Positions 15,467 to 24,897 of a DNA stretch of 64,000 nt are shown one piece after another. Within the stretch, counting starts at the first letter, position 1. Each line of letters starts with the position of its first letter. Source of the DNA: Paracoccaceae bacterium (GTDB lineage Bacteria > Pseudomonadota > Alphaproteobacteria > Rhodobacterales > Rhodobacteraceae). The notes below the pieces were generated by a model. That model saw nothing but the letters and a program-made list of their open reading frames with translations. It was not told the origin of the DNA and ran no database searches. The translations under genes were made by a program, and so were the position numbers. The stretch is taken from NCBI GenBank assembly GCA_030697175.1, contig JAUYQR010000022.1, forward strand, positions 27,438-91,437, in the 5' to 3' direction.

Positions 15467-16616
15467 GGAGCACCAGTGCGACGCCTTGGCCGACGCCGAC
15501 GCAAAGGGTGGCGAGGGCCGACTGGCCGCCTGTGGTGAGGCGGCGTGCGGCGGCGGCGGCGAGGCGGGTGCCGGACATGCCCAAGGGGTGGCCCATCGCG
15601 ATGCCGCCCGAGTGGGCGTTGACGCGGGGATCGTCGTCGGCAAGTCCCCAGGCCCGGGTGCAGGCGAGGACCTGGGCGGCGAAGGCTTCGTTCAGTTCGA
15701 TGTGGTCGAAATCGTTGGCGGTGAGCCCCAGTCTGGCGAGGGCGGCGACCGGGCCGATGCCCATTGTGCGCGGCGCGACACCGGCCGAGGCGGCGCGGCC
15801 GATGCGGGCGAGGGGGCGCAGGTTGTGGCGCCTGACGCCCTCGGCGGAGGCGAGGATCAGGGCGGCGGCGGCGTCGTTGATGCCGGCGGCATTGCCTGCG
15901 GTGACGGTGCCGCCCGCGCGGAACGGGGCGGAGAGTTTCGCCAGCGCCTCAAGGCTGGTGGCGCGGGGGTGTTCGTCAAGGCTGACCACGGTGTCGCCTT
16001 TGCGCGACGGGATGGTGACGGGCAGGATATCGGCGGCGTGCCACGCGGCATCGTAGCGCGATTGCGAGCGGAGCGCGTAGCCGTCCTGGGCGGCGCGGGA
16101 AATGTGGTGGTCGGCGGCGAGGTTTTCGGCGGTTTCGGGCATCGAGTCGGTGCCGTAGGTGGCGGCGAGCCGTTTGTTGATGAAGCGCCAGCCGATGGTG
16201 GTGTCGTGGATTTCGGGCTGCCTTGCGAAGGCGGTGTCGGCCTTGGCCATGACGAAGGGGGCGCGGGACATGCTCTCCACGCCGCCGGCGATCACCACGT
16301 CGGCACCGTCGCGGATGGCGCGGGCGCCTGCGATCACGGCGTCGATGCCGGAGGCGCAGAGGCGGTTGACGGTGAGCGCTGGCACGGTTTCGGGCAGGCG
16401 CGACAGGAGGACGGCCATGCGGGCGACGTTGCGGTTGTCTTCGCCGGACTGGTTGGCGCAGCCGAAGATCACCTCGTCCGGGACGAGGCCGGGGTGGAGG
16501 TCGAGCAGGCCGTCGATGACATGCGCGGCCATGTCGTCGGGGCGGACCTGCGACAGGGCGCCCGCGTAGCGACCGATGGGCGTGCGGCGGTGGGCGCAGA
16601 GGAAGACCTCGGTCAT
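15456..16616 (-). CDS. Thiolase, 3-oxoadipyl-CoA / acetyl-CoA acyltransferase type
   Basis: This 386-residue thiolase resembles PcaF/PaaJ: N-terminal FLCAHRRTPIGRYAGALSQV, nucleophilic cysteine in VNRLCASGIDAVIAGARAI, NAHSGGIAMGHPLGMSG with the catalytic His, and the C-terminal cysteine in LCVGVGQGVAL. It would cleave the terminal 3-oxoacyl-CoA to acetyl-CoA and a shorter acyl-CoA. Its ATG overlaps the 3-hydroxyacyl-CoA dehydrogenase stop by 4 bases. In the anthraniloyl-CoA pathway the ring carbon chain ends as a 3-oxo dicarboxylyl-CoA, which fits this enzyme class. Confidence 0.92.
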   Translation of the reverse strand: MTEVFLCAHRRTPIGRYAGALSQVRPDDMAAHVIDGLLDLHPGLVPDEVIFGCANQSGEDNRNVARMAVLLSRLPETVPALTVNRLCASGIDAVIAGARAIRDGADVVIAGGVESMSRAPFVMAKADTAFARQPEIHDTTIGWRFINKRLAATYGTDSMPETAENLAADHHISRAAQDGYALRSQSRYDAAWHAADILPVTIPSRKGDTVVSLDEHPRATSLEALAKLSAPFRAGGTVTAGNAAGINDAAAALILASAEGVRRHNLRPLARIGRAASAGVAPRTMGIGPVAALARLGLTANDFDHIELNEAFAAQVLACTRAWGLADDDPRVNAHSGGIAMGHPLGMSGTRLAAAAARRLTTGGQSALATLCVGVGQGVALVLHAV

Positions 16617-17725
16617 GCCGTTTCCAGACAAGGGGCGGGAAGGTAGCGGGTCTTGAGCGCGGTGCGGGATTCGAGGGCGGCGAGTTTGGCGCGGATTCTC
16701 GCGGCGCCGTGGAGGGCGAGCATCTCGAACGGGCCGCGCGGGAAGTTGAGACCGAGTTTCATCGCGGTGTCGATGCCTTGGGGCGTGGTGCCGCCTTCGG
16801 AGAGGAGCCATGCGGCCTCGTTCACGAGGGTGGCCTCGATGCGCAGGGCGATGGCGGCGGCGTCGTGGGGGGCGGGGCCGGGGTCGCTGGGGAAGAGGAA
16901 GCCCTCGCCCGTCTTGCGCCCCAGGCGACCGAGTTCGACCTGTTGGCGAAGGGGCAGGAACGGGTGGTAGCGCGGGTGGTGACCCATCGCGGCATGGAGG
17001 CCTTCGGTGGCGGCAAGGTTGATGTCGGCACCGATCAGGTCGATGAGCTGGAAGGGGCCGAGGCGGTAACCGGCGGCGAGCATGGCGGCGTCGATGTCAC
17101 TGGCGGTGCGGCCTTCGTCGAGCATGGCCAGCGCCTCGCCGTAGTAGGGGCGGGCGCAGCGGTTGACGATGAAACCGGGGCAGTCGGGGGCGCTGATCAC
17201 GGTCTTGCCGGCGGCTTCGGTGATCTGGCGGGCGCGGGCGAGGGCGGCGGGCGCGGTGCTGGCGTGGGGGACAAGTTCGACCAGTTTCATCACCGGGGCG
17301 GGGTTGAAGAAATGCAGGCCGAGGCAGCGCTCGGGGTGTTCGAGGGTTGCGGCGATGGAGGCGACGGACAGCGAGGACGTGTTGGTGGCGAGGATCGCGT
17401 CGGGGGCAAGGAGGGTTTCGAGATCGCGGAAAAGGGATTGTTTGGCGTCGAGCCTTTCGACGATGGCTTCGATCGCGAGGGTGGCGGGGGCGAGGGCGGC
17501 GAGGTCGCGGGTGACGGTGAGGTTGGCGAGGAGGGCGTCGCGGGCCTCGGGCGTCAGTTTGCCGGAAGCGACGCGGGGGGCGAGGCTGGCGGTCAGGCGG
17601 GCGAGCGCGGTGTCGCGGCTGGGGGCGTGGGCGTCGGTGGCGATGACCGGGAAACCGGCGGCGGCGTAGACCTGGGCGATGCCGAGGCCCATCGTGCCGA
17701 GGCCGATGATCGCGACGGTGGTCAT
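16613..17725 (-). CDS. 3-hydroxyacyl-CoA dehydrogenase (PaaH type)
   Basis: This 370-residue NAD-dependent enzyme has the Rossmann motif IIGLGTMGLGIAQVYAAAGF (residues 5-24), the catalytic region NTSSLSVASIAATLEHPERC with LGLHFFNPAPVMKLVELV, and the C-terminal helical domain starting GFIVNRCARPYYGEAL. It oxidises an L-3-hydroxyacyl-CoA to the 3-oxo form for the thiolase next to it. It overlaps the enoyl-CoA hydratase upstream by 4 bases and the thiolase downstream by 4 bases, so the three are strongly coupled. Confidence 0.93.
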   Translation of the reverse strand: MTTVAIIGLGTMGLGIAQVYAAAGFPVIATDAHAPSRDTALARLTASLAPRVASGKLTPEARDALLANLTVTRDLAALAPATLAIEAIVERLDAKQSLFRDLETLLAPDAILATNTSSLSVASIAATLEHPERCLGLHFFNPAPVMKLVELVPHASTAPAALARARQITEAAGKTVISAPDCPGFIVNRCARPYYGEALAMLDEGRTASDIDAAMLAAGYRLGPFQLIDLIGADINLAATEGLHAAMGHHPRYHPFLPLRQQVELGRLGRKTGEGFLFPSDPGPAPHDAAAIALRIEATLVNEAAWLLSEGGTTPQGIDTAMKLGLNFPRGPFEMLALHGAARIRAKLAALESRTALKTRYLPAPCLETA

Positions 17726-18477
17726 CGCCCGATGAACCCCGGACGGCGCTTGGCGCGAAAGGCGGCCAAGCCTTCGGCCTTGTCGGCGGTATCCAGAAGT
17801 GCCTCGAACCCGGCGCGTTCGGTGGCGAAGGCGAGGGGGGATTCCGCGCCCTCGACAAGGGCGCGTTTGGCGGCGGCGAGGGCCAAGGGCGCGCGTTGGG
17901 CGATGCGGTCGGCGAGGGCGGCGGCGGCAGGGAAGGCGGGGCCGTCGGCGACGTGGCTGGCGATGCCCCATTCGTAGGCGGTGGCGGCGTCGATGATCTC
18001 GCCGGTCAGCACGAGGCGTGTGGCGCGCATCCGGCCTGCCAGCGACAGGAGCCGCTGGCCGCCGCCCGCGCCGGGGATGAGACCGAGGCTGGTTTCGGGC
18101 AACCCAAGCTGCGCCGTGGCGCCGAGGACGATGAGATCCGCCATCAAGGCCAGTTCGAACCCGCCGCCAAGCGCATAGCCTTCGACTGCGGCGATCAGGG
18201 GTTTGGGGAAGGCGCGGATCGCGGCCCAGTGATCTTTTCGGGGGTCTGTCACCGCCTGGGCAGTGGTCTTGTGTTCGATCTCGGCAATATCGGCACCAGC
18301 AGCGAAGTTGCCTTCGGCCCCGGTCAGCACCACGGCACGGCATGAGTCGTTGTGGGCAAGGCTGCCCAGGGTCTGCGCAATATGCGCCAGAAGCGCTGTA
18401 TTCAGCGCATTGCGGGCCTCGGGGCGGTTCAGCGTCAGCCTCACCCAGCCGGATCGTTGTTCGATGAGCAGGTCCAT
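17722..18477 (-). CDS. Enoyl-CoA hydratase/isomerase (PaaF/PaaG type)
   Basis: This 251-residue crotonase-fold protein carries the oxyanion-hole segments GNFAAGADIAEIEH and AVEGYALGGGFELALMADL and the downstream acidic region FGLPET-like LGLPETSLGLIPGAGGGQRL. The two glutamates in the usual hydratase positions (FELAL region and LPETSLG) are present. It is the first gene of the minus-strand beta-oxidation operon, starting 102 bases from the divergent monooxygenase/reductase gene. The shared region holds a perfect palindrome. It should hydrate the unsaturated acyl-CoA formed after ring cleavage. Confidence 0.92.
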   Translation of the reverse strand: MDLLIEQRSGWVRLTLNRPEARNALNTALLAHIAQTLGSLAHNDSCRAVVLTGAEGNFAAGADIAEIEHKTTAQAVTDPRKDHWAAIRAFPKPLIAAVEGYALGGGFELALMADLIVLGATAQLGLPETSLGLIPGAGGGQRLLSLAGRMRATRLVLTGEIIDAATAYEWGIASHVADGPAFPAAAALADRIAQRAPLALAAAKRALVEGAESPLAFATERAGFEALLDTADKAEGLAAFRAKRRPGFIGR

Positions 18478-18503
18478 GTCGGCATCATGCGATGCTGGGC
18501 GGG

Positions 18504-18535
18504 AATTTCAAGGGAGAAATTTCAAGCTTGAAATT
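18504..18535. promoter_or_regulatory. 18-bp perfect palindrome plus extra half-site, probable MarR operator
   Basis: AATTTCAAGCTTGAAATT (18518-18535) is a perfect palindrome in the 102-base gap between the divergent minus-strand hydratase and plus-strand monooxygenase genes. A further direct copy of the half-site AATTTCAAG lies at 18504-18512. The AT-rich inverted repeat stands out from the GC-rich surroundings and is the size expected for a MarR dimer. The MarR gene at 21589 is inside the plus-strand operon it would control. Confidence 0.65.
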
Positions 18536-18579
18536 GTTTGGGTCCGGTGGCAGGCTTCGCGGCAATGCAGGAGCGAACG

Positions 18580-20865
18580 ATGAACATTCTCTGCCTTGGC
18601 GGCGGGCCGGCCGGACTTTACTTTGCCATCTCGATGAAGCTGCGCGATCCGTCGCACCGGGTGACGGTGCTGGAGCGCAACCGGGCGAATGATACGTTCG
18701 GCTGGGGGGTGGTGCTGTCGGACGACGCGCTGGGCAAGATGGAGAAGAACGATCCGGTCAGCACGGCGGCGATCCGGGGTGAGTTCGCCTATTGGGACGA
18801 CATCGCCGTTGTGCATAACGGGGTGCGGACGGTGTCGGGCGGGCATGGCTTTGCCGGGATCGGGCGCAAGACGCTGCTGATCCTGTTGCAGGCGCGGGCG
18901 CGGGAGCTGGGCGTCGATCTGCGGTTCGAGACGGAGTTCAGGACGGCCGAGGACTACCGGAAGGAATACGATCTGGTGGTGGCGACGGATGGCCTCAACT
19001 CCGTGGTGCGGCGGGAATACGAGAGCGTTTTCCAGCCCGACATCGACACGCGGAAGTGCAAGTTCGTCTGGCTTGGCACCCATGCGAAGTTCGACGATGC
19101 CTTCACCTTCATTTTTGAAAAGACCGAACATGGCTGGGTCTGGGCGCATGTCTACCAGTTCGACCGCGACACCGCGACGTTCATCGTGGAGTGCCTGCCG
19201 CAGACGTGGGAGGCATGGGGTTTCCCCGACATGACCAAGGAGGAAACCGTCGAGACCTGCCGCAAGATATTCGCGGCGCATCTTGGCGGGCATGACCTGA
19301 TGTCGAACGCGGCGCATCTGCGCGGCTCGGCGGTCTGGATGCAGTTTCCGCGGGTGATCTGCCAGAAATGGTATCACGAGAATGTCGTCCTGATGGGCGA
19401 TGCGGCGGCGACGGGGCATTTCTCGATCGGGTCCGGCACGCGGCTGGCGCTGGATTCGGCGATTGCGCTGGCGGATTTCCTGCACAGCGAGCCGACGCTG
19501 GAAGCGGCCTTCGAGCGGTATCAGGAGGAGCGGCGGGTCGAGGTCTTGCGGCTGCAATCGGCGGCGAGGAACAGCCTTGAGTGGTTCGAGGAGGTGGAGC
19601 GGTATCTGGACATGCCGCCCGTGCAGTTCGCCTATTCGCTGCTGACCCGCAGCCAGCGGATCGGGCATGAAAACCTGCGGCTGCGCGACCCGAAGTGGCT
19701 GGCCGAGGCGGAGGACTGGTTTCAGGAACAGGCGGGCGGCGAACCGGGGCGCAAGCCGATGTTCGCGCCGTTCCGGCTGCGCGACATGGCGTTGAAGAAC
19801 CGCGTCGTCGTCAGCCCGATGGCGCAATACAAGGCGGTCGACGGCTGCCCGACCGACTGGCATTTCGTGCATTACGCCGAACGCGCCAAGGGCGGTGCGG
19901 GGCTGGTCTACACCGAGATGACCTGCGTTTCCGCCAATGGCCGGATCACACCCGGTTGCCCCGGCCTTTACACGCCAAAGCATGAGGCGGCGTGGAAGCG
20001 GCTGGTCGATTTCGTGCATGAGGAGACGGAGGCGAAGATCTGCTGCCAGATCGGCCACGCGGGGCGCAAGGCATCGACCAAGCTGGGGTGGGAGGAGGAC
20101 AACGCGCCTCTGCACCGTGGCAACTGGCCGGTGATGAGTGCCTCGGCGATTGCGTGGTCGCCGGCCAATCAGGTGCCGAAGGAGATGGACCAGGGCGACA
20201 TGGACAAGGTGTTGTTGCAGTTCGTCAAGGCGACCGAGATGGCCAGGAAGTGCGGGTTTGACATGATCGAACTTCATGCGGCGCATGGCTATCTGATCTC
20301 GAGCTTTCTCAGCCCGAAATCGAACACGAGGGACGATGAGTATGGCGGCAGTCTGGAGAACCGCCTGCGCTATCCGTTGGAAGTTTTCGCGGCGATGCGG
20401 GCGGAATGGCCGGGGGCAAAGCCGATGTCGGTCAGGATTTCCGCGACCGATTGGGTTGGGACGGACGGTGTGACGCCGGACGAGGCGGTGGAGGTCGCGC
20501 AGGCCTTTGCCGCCGCCGGGGCGGATATCATCGACGTCAGTGCGGGGCAGACCTCGACCGACGCGAAGCCGATCTACGGGCGGATGTTCCAGACGCCGTT
20601 CAGCGACCGCATCCGCAACGAGGCGGGGCTGGCGACGATGGCGGTGGGCAACATCACCGAAGCCGATCAGGTGAACCAGATCTTGCTGGCCGGGCGGGCC
20701 GATCTGGTGTGTCTGGCGCGGCCACATCTGGCGGACCCCTACTGGACGCTGCACGCGGCGATTGCGGCGGGGGATGCGGGGACGGCGTGGCCGCTGCCCT
20801 ATCTGCCGGGCCGTGATCAGGCGCGGCGTTTGGTGGCGAAAGCTGCGGAGGTGATCCGTGCTTGA
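18580..20865 (+). CDS. Fused 2-aminobenzoyl-CoA monooxygenase/reductase (salicylyl-CoA 5-hydroxylase type)
   Basis: This 761-residue protein joins two flavoenzymes. Residues 1 to about 385 form a class A FAD monooxygenase with [15 protein letters not shown] at the N-terminus and the FAD motif [20 protein letters not shown]. From about residue 390 ([20 protein letters not shown]) it is an old-yellow-enzyme barrel with [20 protein letters not shown]. This arrangement is known for 2-aminobenzoyl-CoA monooxygenase/reductase of Azoarcus evansii, which hydroxylates and then reduces the ring of anthraniloyl-CoA with O2 and NAD(P)H. The start at 18580 follows a GGAGCG site. It heads the plus-strand operon to 26931. 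The CoA ligase at the end supports anthranilate rather than salicylate. Confidence 0.9.
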   Translation: MNILCLGGGPAGLYFAISMKLRDPSHRVTVLERNRANDTFGWGVVLSDDALGKMEKNDPVSTAAIRGEFAYWDDIAVVHNGVRTVSGGHGFAGIGRKTLLILLQARARELGVDLRFETEFRTAEDYRKEYDLVVATDGLNSVVRREYESVFQPDIDTRKCKFVWLGTHAKFDDAFTFIFEKTEHGWVWAHVYQFDRDTATFIVECLPQTWEAWGFPDMTKEETVETCRKIFAAHLGGHDLMSNAAHLRGSAVWMQFPRVICQKWYHENVVLMGDAAATGHFSIGSGTRLALDSAIALADFLHSEPTLEAAFERYQEERRVEVLRLQSAARNSLEWFEEVERYLDMPPVQFAYSLLTRSQRIGHENLRLRDPKWLAEAEDWFQEQAGGEPGRKPMFAPFRLRDMALKNRVVVSPMAQYKAVDGCPTDWHFVHYAERAKGGAGLVYTEMTCVSANGRITPGCPGLYTPKHEAAWKRLVDFVHEETEAKICCQIGHAGRKASTKLGWEEDNAPLHRGNWPVMSASAIAWSPANQVPKEMDQGDMDKVLLQFVKATEMARKCGFDMIELHAAHGYLISSFLSPKSNTRDDEYGGSLENRLRYPLEVFAAMRAEWPGAKPMSVRISATDWVGTDGVTPDEAVEVAQAFAAAGADIIDVSAGQTSTDAKPIYGRMFQTPFSDRIRNEAGLATMAVGNITEADQVNQILLAGRADLVCLARPHLADPYWTLHAAIAAGDAGTAWPLPYLPGRDQARRLVAKAAEVIRA

Positions 20866-21592
20866 GGGCCGCCGCGTCCTGATCACCGGCGGCGGATCGG
20901 GCGCCGGGGCCGACCTTGCGCGCGGCTTTGCGGCGGCGGCGGCGAAGGTGGTGATCGCAGGGCGGCGGCGCGAGGCGCTGGAGGCGGTGGCGGCGGGCAT
21001 CGGCGCGCAGGTTGTCGTGGCCGATGTGACGGACGAGGCTTCGGTCGCGGCGATGTTTGCGGCGGCGGGGTCGTGCGACATCGTGATCGCCAACGCCGGG
21101 GCGGCGGATTCGGCGCCGTTCCTGCGCACCACGCTGGAGCAATGGAACGCGATGCTGGCGGTGAACCTGACGGGGGTGTTTCTGACGCTTCAGGCGGGGC
21201 TGCGGCAGATGCCGGGCTGGGGGCGGCTGATCTCGGTCGCCTCGACGGCGGGGCTGAAAGGCTATGCGAAGATTGCGCCCTATGCTGCGGCCAAGCACGG
21301 GGTGGTCGGGCTGACGCGGTCCTTGGCGCTGGAGGTGGCGAAGGGGCCGGTGACGGTGAATGCGCTGTGTCCGGGGTTTCTGGACACGCCGATGACGGAC
21401 CGGTCGGTGGCGGTGATCATGGAAAAGACCGGGCGGAGCGAGGCCGAGGCGCGGGCGGCGTTGGAGGGGATGAACCCGCAGGGGCGGCTGATCCAGCCGG
21501 CGGAGGTGACGGCGGCGGCGTTGTGGCTGTGCGGGCCGGGGTCGGAGGGGATCAACGGGCAGGCGATTTCCATCGCGGGGGGCGAGGTGTGA
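20858..21592 (+). CDS. Short-chain dehydrogenase/reductase
   Basis: This 244-residue SDR starts at a GTG that overlaps the monooxygenase stop by 8 bases. It has [20 protein letters not shown] at the cofactor site, [10 protein letters not shown] for NAG, the catalytic serine in [12 protein letters not shown], and Tyr/Lys in [11 protein letters not shown]. The C-terminus shows [14 protein letters not shown]. Being directly after the ring-attacking enzyme, it may handle the alcohol or ketone produced on the cyclohexene-type CoA intermediate. That role is inferred from position. Confidence 0.88.
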   Translation: MLEGRRVLITGGGSGAGADLARGFAAAAAKVVIAGRRREALEAVAAGIGAQVVVADVTDEASVAAMFAAAGSCDIVIANAGAADSAPFLRTTLEQWNAMLAVNLTGVFLTLQAGLRQMPGWGRLISVASTAGLKGYAKIAPYAAAKHGVVGLTRSLALEVAKGPVTVNALCPGFLDTPMTDRSVAVIMEKTGRSEAEARAALEGMNPQGRLIQPAEVTAAALWLCGPGSEGINGQAISIAGGEV

Positions 21593-22020
21593 GCGAGCTG
21601 TCGAAGCGCCGGTTGAAGATGTGGATCAGGCTTCTGGGTGTGACGCGGGCGGCAGAGAGCCATCTGCGCGAACATCTGCGGGTGAACCATGGCACAACCT
21701 TGCCGCGCTTTGACGTGATGGCGGCGCTGTGGCGGCGGCGCGAGGGCGTGACGATGAGTGAATTGTCGCGGATGCTGCTGGTATCGAACGGCAACGCGAC
21801 GACGGTGGTGGACCGGCTGGAAGCGGACGGCTTCGTGCGGCGCACGCCATCCGAAACCGACCGGCGCACGGTCTTCGTCGCGCTGACGCCGGAGGGGCTG
21901 GCCGAGTTCGAAGGGCTGGCGGCGGGGCATGAGGCGGAGGTGTCGAAGCTGTTTTCCGGCATCAGCGAGGCGGATCTGGAGGCGATGACCGAGATCCTGA
22001 AACGGATGGGGGCACGATGA
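21589..22020 (+). CDS. MarR-family transcriptional regulator
   Basis: This 143-residue regulator starts at GTG in a GTGA overlap with the SDR stop. It has the MarR core: [19 protein letters not shown], recognition region [20 protein letters not shown], and wing [20 protein letters not shown] with the conserved D-R pair. It is co-transcribed with the anthraniloyl-CoA genes and is the best candidate to bind the palindrome at 18518-18535, probably released by an aryl-CoA ligand as in related MarR proteins. It overlaps the next hydratase start by ATGA. Confidence 0.9.
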   Translation: MSELSKRRLKMWIRLLGVTRAAESHLREHLRVNHGTTLPRFDVMAALWRRREGVTMSELSRMLLVSNGNATTVVDRLEADGFVRRTPSETDRRTVFVALTPEGLAEFEGLAAGHEAEVSKLFSGISEADLEAMTEILKRMGAR

Positions 22021-22829
22021 CGATGATGGCGGGTTTGAAGCCGGCGCATTTCCTGTGGGAGATGCGGGGTAGGGTGGCGGTGATCCGGCTGAACCGGCCG
22101 GAACGGAAGAACCCGCTGACCTTCGAGAGCTATGCCGAGTTGCGCGATTGCTTTCGCCGTTTGGCGGGGGCGTCGGATGTGGATGTGGTGGTGCTGGCGT
22201 CGAACGGGGGGAATTTCTGTTCGGGCGGCGATGTGCATGACATCATCGGGCCGCTCATTGGCAAGCCGATGGCGGAGTTGTTGGCGTTCACCCGGATGAC
22301 CGGGGATCTGGTGAAGGCGATGCTGACCTGCGGCAAGCCGGTGATCGCGGCGGTGGACGGGGTGGCGGTGGGCGCGGGGGCGATCCTTGCGATGGCGGCG
22401 GATTTGCGGTTGGCGACGCCCGAGGCGAAATGTGCGTTCCTGTTCACGCGGGTGGGATTGGCGGGCTGTGACATGGGGGCTTGTGCCATGCTGCCGCGGA
22501 TCATCGGGCAGGGGCGGGCGGCGGAGCTGTTGTATACCGGGCGGGTGATGACGGCGGCGGAGGGCGAGCGCTGGGGCTTTTGGAACGCGCTGCACGGGGC
22601 GGAGGCGCTGGAGGCGGAGGCGATGGTTCTGGCGGAGCGGCTGGCCTCGGGGCCCACGTTCGCGCATGGCGTGACCAAGACGCAGTTGTTGCAGGAGTGG
22701 GACATGGGCGTCTTGGCCGCGATCGAGGCGGAGGCGCAGGCGCAGGCGATCTGCATGCAGACCGAGGATTTCGAGCGGGCGTATCTTGCGTTCGTGGCCA
22801 AGGAAAAGCCGGTGTTTCGGGGGAACTGA
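22017..22829 (+). CDS. Enoyl-CoA hydratase/isomerase family protein
   Basis: This 270-residue crotonase-fold protein shows [20 protein letters not shown], the oxyanion loop [14 protein letters not shown], and [20 protein letters not shown]. The usual hydratase glutamates are not obvious (GAGAIL and [10 protein letters not shown] occupy those places), so it may be an isomerase or ring hydrolase rather than a hydratase. It is the second crotonase in the island, along with 17722-18477. A role in hydrolytic ring opening or double-bond shift of the dearomatised CoA thioester would fit. Confidence 0.88.
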   Translation: MTMMAGLKPAHFLWEMRGRVAVIRLNRPERKNPLTFESYAELRDCFRRLAGASDVDVVVLASNGGNFCSGGDVHDIIGPLIGKPMAELLAFTRMTGDLVKAMLTCGKPVIAAVDGVAVGAGAILAMAADLRLATPEAKCAFLFTRVGLAGCDMGACAMLPRIIGQGRAAELLYTGRVMTAAEGERWGFWNALHGAEALEAEAMVLAERLASGPTFAHGVTKTQLLQEWDMGVLAAIEAEAQAQAICMQTEDFERAYLAFVAKEKPVFRGN

Positions 22830-22832
22830 CCG

Positions 22833-22884
22833 CCGGGGGCTTCGCGCCCCCGGACCCCCGCGGGATATTTTGGAACGGAAGAAA
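22833..22884. repeat. Hairpin plus GGATATTTT repeat, copy B
   Basis: A perfect CCGGGGGC/GCCCCCGG 8-bp stem with loop TTCGC (22833-22853) is followed by ACCCCCGCGGGATATTTTGGAACGGAAGAA. It fills the gap between the hydratase and acyl-CoA dehydrogenase genes of the same operon; its A/G-rich tail supplies the ribosome binding site for the dehydrogenase. A terminator here would split the operon, so partial read-through is likely. Confidence 0.6.
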
Positions 22885-24026
22885 TGAGTGACGCGACTTT
22901 CCTGAACTGGCCGTTCTTCGAGGATCGGCATCGTGCCTTGGCCGAAGGGCTGGAGGCGTGGGCGTCGGCGCATCTGCCGGTGGATCATGGCGATGTCGAT
23001 CAGGCGTGCCGGGGGCTGGTGGCGGCTTTGGGTGCCGGGGGGTGGTTGCGGCATTCGGGGGGCGAGGGCCTTGACGTGCGGACGCTGTGCCTGATCCGCG
23101 AGACGCTGGCGCGCCATGACGGGTTGGCGGATTTCGCCTTTGCGATGCAGGGCTTGGGGATGGGGGCGGTGTCGCTGTTCGGGACAGCGGAGCAGCGGGC
23201 GTGGCTGGAGCGGACGCGGGCGGGGACGGCGATTGCGGGGTTTGCGCTGACCGAGCCCGGCTCGGGGTCTGATGTGGCGGCGACGGCGACGATGGCCGAA
23301 CGGGTGCCCGACCAAGACGGTGGCGGCTGGATGCTGAACGGCGAGAAGACCTGGATATCGAACGGCGGGATTGCGGATGTTTACGTCATCATCGCGCGAA
23401 CCGGCGAGGCGCCGGGGGCGAAGGGCTTGTCGGCCTTTCTGATGCCGGCGGATGTGGCGGGGCTGGGGGTGGAGGAGCGGCTGGAGGTGATCGCGCCGCA
23501 TCCTTTGGCGCGGTTGTCGTTGCGGGATGTGCATCTGCCGCAGGGGGCGCTGATCGGGCAGCCGGGGGCGGGGTTCAAGGTGGCGATGTCGGTCTTGGAT
23601 GTGTTCCGCTCGACCGTTGGGGCGGCGGCTTTGGGCTTTGCGCGGCGGGCGCTGGATGAGGCTTTGGCGCGCGTCAAGGCGCGGAAGATCCAGGGACAGG
23701 CGCTGGCCGAGATGCAGATGGTGCAGGGGCATCTTGCGGATATGGCGCTGAAGATCGATGCGGCGGCGCTGCTGGTCTACCGGGCGGCCTGGGTGAAGGA
23801 TCAGGGCGCGGCGCGGGTCAGCCGGGAGGCGGCGATGGCGAAGCTCTATGCCACCGAGGCCGCGCAGGAGGTGATCGACATGGCGGTGCAACTGCATGGC
23901 GGCGACGGGGTGCGCGCGGGGTCGGCGGTCGAAAGCCTTTACCGCGAGATCAGGGCGCTTCGGATTTATGAAGGCGCGTCGGACGTGCAACGGATCGTGA
24001 TCGCCCGCGCGGTGCTGGGCGGCTGA
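22884..24026 (+). CDS. Acyl-CoA dehydrogenase
   Basis: This 380-residue flavoenzyme follows the acyl-CoA dehydrogenase pattern: [20 protein letters not shown] in the middle domain, [20 protein letters not shown], and the C-terminal helical domain with [20 protein letters not shown] and [20 protein letters not shown]. The usual catalytic glutamate position falls in the IYEGASDVQ motif. It would introduce a double bond into a CoA thioester derived from the opened ring. Its start has GGAACGGAAGAA just upstream. Confidence 0.92.
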   Translation: MSDATFLNWPFFEDRHRALAEGLEAWASAHLPVDHGDVDQACRGLVAALGAGGWLRHSGGEGLDVRTLCLIRETLARHDGLADFAFAMQGLGMGAVSLFGTAEQRAWLERTRAGTAIAGFALTEPGSGSDVAATATMAERVPDQDGGGWMLNGEKTWISNGGIADVYVIIARTGEAPGAKGLSAFLMPADVAGLGVEERLEVIAPHPLARLSLRDVHLPQGALIGQPGAGFKVAMSVLDVFRSTVGAAALGFARRALDEALARVKARKIQGQALAEMQMVQGHLADMALKIDAAALLVYRAAWVKDQGAARVSREAAMAKLYATEAAQEVIDMAVQLHGGDGVRAGSAVESLYREIRALRIYEGASDVQRIVIARAVLGG

Positions 24027-24040
24027 CAAGGGAGGGTGAG

Positions 24041-24487
24041 ATGAAGCTGGACGGTGGCATCACGCGGAACGGCGCGGCCTATCACGGGCGCGAGTTGAAC
24101 ATCCTAGGCCAGCGGTATTTCCCGAAGGCCAGTTGCGAAGCGAGCTTTGCCTTCGAGACCAATTCGGAGCCGGGGCAGTTCGTGCCGGTGCATATCCACC
24201 CGCATCAGGACGAGTTCATTCTGGTGCAGGAGGGGCAGTTGGAGGTGAAGCTGGACGGGGTCTGGCAGACGGCGAAGGCGGGCGATCTGGTGCGGATGCC
24301 GCGCGGCGTGCCGCATGGGTATTTCAACAAGTCGGAAAGCCCATGCCGGGCGCTGTTCTGGGTGTCGCCGGCTGGCAGGCTGGAGGCGTTGTTCGACGTC
24401 TTGCACAACATGACGGATGTGCCGGCGGTGATCGCGGCCTCGGCCGCGCATGACGTGGAGTTTCTGCCGCCCGAGGCCAACGAATGA
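24041..24487 (+). CDS. Cupin-domain protein
   Basis: This 148-residue small protein has a single cupin barrel: metal-binding motif 1 appears as HIHPHQDEFILVQEG (about residues 49-63) and motif 2 as MPRGVPHGYFN. It starts 14 bases after the dehydrogenase stop with GGGAGGGTGAG before ATG. Cupins in aromatic clusters can be dioxygenases, isomerases or small-molecule binders. No better assignment is possible, but retention in the operon suggests a step on a ring-derived intermediate. Confidence 0.85.
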   Translation: MKLDGGITRNGAAYHGRELNILGQRYFPKASCEASFAFETNSEPGQFVPVHIHPHQDEFILVQEGQLEVKLDGVWQTAKAGDLVRMPRGVPHGYFNKSESPCRALFWVSPAGRLEALFDVLHNMTDVPAVIAASAAHDVEFLPPEANE

Positions 24488-24897
24488 TCTACCGGCGTGT
24501 GATCCCTGTCGAGTTCAACCACTGCGATCCGGCGGGGATCATGTTCTATCCGCGCTATTTCGAGATGACCAATTCGGTCGTCGAGAACTTTTTCCGCGAG
24601 GTGGCGGGGCGGTCGTATGCGGCGATGATGGATGCCGGCGAAGGCGTGCCGACGGCGCGGCTGGAGACCGAGTTTCACGCGCCGACACGGCTGGGGGAGG
24701 TGCTGGAATGGCGGCTTCATGTGACGCGGCTGGGCGGCAGTTCGGTGGGGTTTACGGTCGAGGCCTGGTGTGGGGGCAGCCACCGGGTGACGGCGAAACT
24801 GGTGCTGGTTTGGGTCGAGGCGGGGGGGCGACCGAAACCCTGGCCCGAGGCGGTCAGGGCGCGGATAGCCGCGTTTCAGGAGGCGGATGATGCATGA
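24484..24897 (+). CDS. 4-hydroxybenzoyl-CoA-type thioesterase (hotdog fold)
   Basis: This 137-residue protein has the 4HBT thioesterase signature near its N-terminus: EFNHCDPAGIMFYPRYFEM, including the catalytic Asp of the D-P-A-G-I motif. It overlaps the cupin stop by ATGA. Such enzymes hydrolyse stalled aryl-CoA esters and recycle CoA. In this operon it may act as an overflow valve for anthraniloyl-CoA or a shunt product. Confidence 0.92.
   Translation: MIYRRVIPVEFNHCDPAGIMFYPRYFEMTNSVVENFFREVAGRSYAAMMDAGEGVPTARLETEFHAPTRLGEVLEWRLHVTRLGGSSVGFTVEAWCGGSHRVTAKLVLVWVEAGGRPKPWPEAVRARIAAFQEADDA

Noticed and set aside
18508..21132. Very long open frame (over 800 codons) on the minus strand, opposite the fused monooxygenase/reductase
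   Set aside because: It is rich in Arg, Pro and His, has no recognisable domain, and lies entirely opposite a gene with clear homology. High GC at third positions produces such shadows.
21552..24029. Long minus-strand open frame opposite the MarR, hydratase and dehydrogenase genes
   Set aside because: Same Arg/Pro/His-rich composition, no motif, and complete overlap with three well-supported genes.
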